In this document: positions 6,034 to 6,153 of the stretch, one piece after another | How positions within the stretch are numbered: position 1 is the first letter of the stretch | How the letters are laid out: each line of letters opens with the position of its first letter | DNA from: JAVBQJ01 sp031549115 | GTDB taxonomy: Bacteria > Verrucomicrobiota > Lentisphaeria > Victivallales > Victivallaceae | Assembly: GCA_031549115.1 (NCBI GenBank) | Contig: JAVBQJ010000169.1 | Coordinates: forward strand, 1-6,153 | Direction: 5' to 3' | DNA length: 6,153 bases | The notes under the pieces: model-generated | Told to the model about the DNA's origin: nothing | Seen by the model: only the letters and a program-made list of their open reading frames with translations | Databases searched by the model: none | Position numbers and translations under genes: made by a program

Positions 6034-6153
6034 ATAACTTTTCGAAAGCGGTGTTTGGGGCAATAGTTGAGCGTGACGGGAGCTAATTTCTCGACTACCG
6101 TCTTTGTAGATGTGCATTTCTGAGGGGGAATGTCAGCCGAAGTCAAAACATGG
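6034..6153. other. Upstream intergenic sequence with no supported gene
   Basis: No convincing gene is seen. TTTCGAAA (6040-6047) is a perfect 8-bp palindrome about 30 bp upstream of the -10, and could be a regulator site. A minus-strand frame is open from the right edge to TGA at 6021-6023 (about 43 codons) but shows no recognisable motif. A + strand ATG at 6130 follows a purine run too closely for a normal ribosome binding site. Confidence 0.4.

Noticed and set aside
6021..6152. Tail of an upstream minus-strand gene, open from the right edge
   Set aside because: About 43 codons with no recognisable motif; it ends inside the promoter region and could be chance.
6130..6153. Start of a divergent + strand gene (ATG at 6130)
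   Set aside because: Only eight codons are visible, and the GAGGGGG run is too close to the ATG to be a normal ribosome binding site.
1..6153. CRISPR arrays, tRNA or rRNA genes, and insertion-sequence ends
   Set aside because: No regularly spaced repeats, cloverleaf-like segments, rRNA signatures or transposase motifs were seen on either strand.

Overview
This GC-rich, gene-dense bacterial window carries catabolic genes for carbohydrates and sugar acids. It begins inside a large secreted-type glycoside hydrolase gene. There is no phylogenetic marker. A glycoside hydrolase with a CBM9-like domain and a GH123/DUF4091-like catalytic part, next to an enolase-superfamily sugar-acid dehydratase and a hydroxyacid dehydrogenase, is typical of the Planctomycetes-Verrucomicrobia-Lentisphaerae group. 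Lentisphaerae (Victivallis-like) is my best guess, but this is inference.

Layout. (1) Positions 1-2621, + strand: the 3' part of the multidomain glycoside hydrolase, open at the left edge. (2) Positions 2609-2709: a short, highly structured spacer with two adjacent hairpins, then a perfect 11-bp inverted repeat. The repeat's right arm contains the start codon of a small + strand reading frame, and a strong ribosome binding site lies in its loop. (3) Positions 2703-2900, + strand: a 65-codon frame whose first ~38 residues look like the N-terminus of a phage structural protein. The rest is antisense to the end of the next gene, so it looks like a truncated remnant at a recombination junction. 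(4) Positions 2785-3564, - strand: an alpha/beta hydrolase with its own candidate promoter. (5) Positions 3684-4706 and 4703-5959, - strand: a two-gene operon joined by an ATGA stop/start overlap. It encodes an enolase-superfamily dehydratase and, downstream, a D-2-hydroxyacid dehydrogenase-family protein. (6) Positions 5960-6153: an AT-rich leader and promoter region for that operon, with no supported gene.

How they may work together. The dehydratase would remove water from a sugar acid to give a 2-keto-3-deoxy acid. The dehydrogenase, made in a coupled way, would then interconvert a 2-keto and a 2-hydroxy acid. The alpha/beta hydrolase could release the acid from an ester or lactone, and the secreted-type glycosidase could supply sugars. 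Only the coupling of the dehydratase and dehydrogenase is shown directly by the sequence; the substrates are not.

Most noteworthy: the start-codon inverted repeat and the truncated phage-like frame beside it; a dehydrogenase with Tyr where the family's catalytic Glu is expected; and a dehydratase whose active-site residues keep mandelate racemase spacing but carry an Asp-x-His motif and lack the Lys-x-Lys motif.
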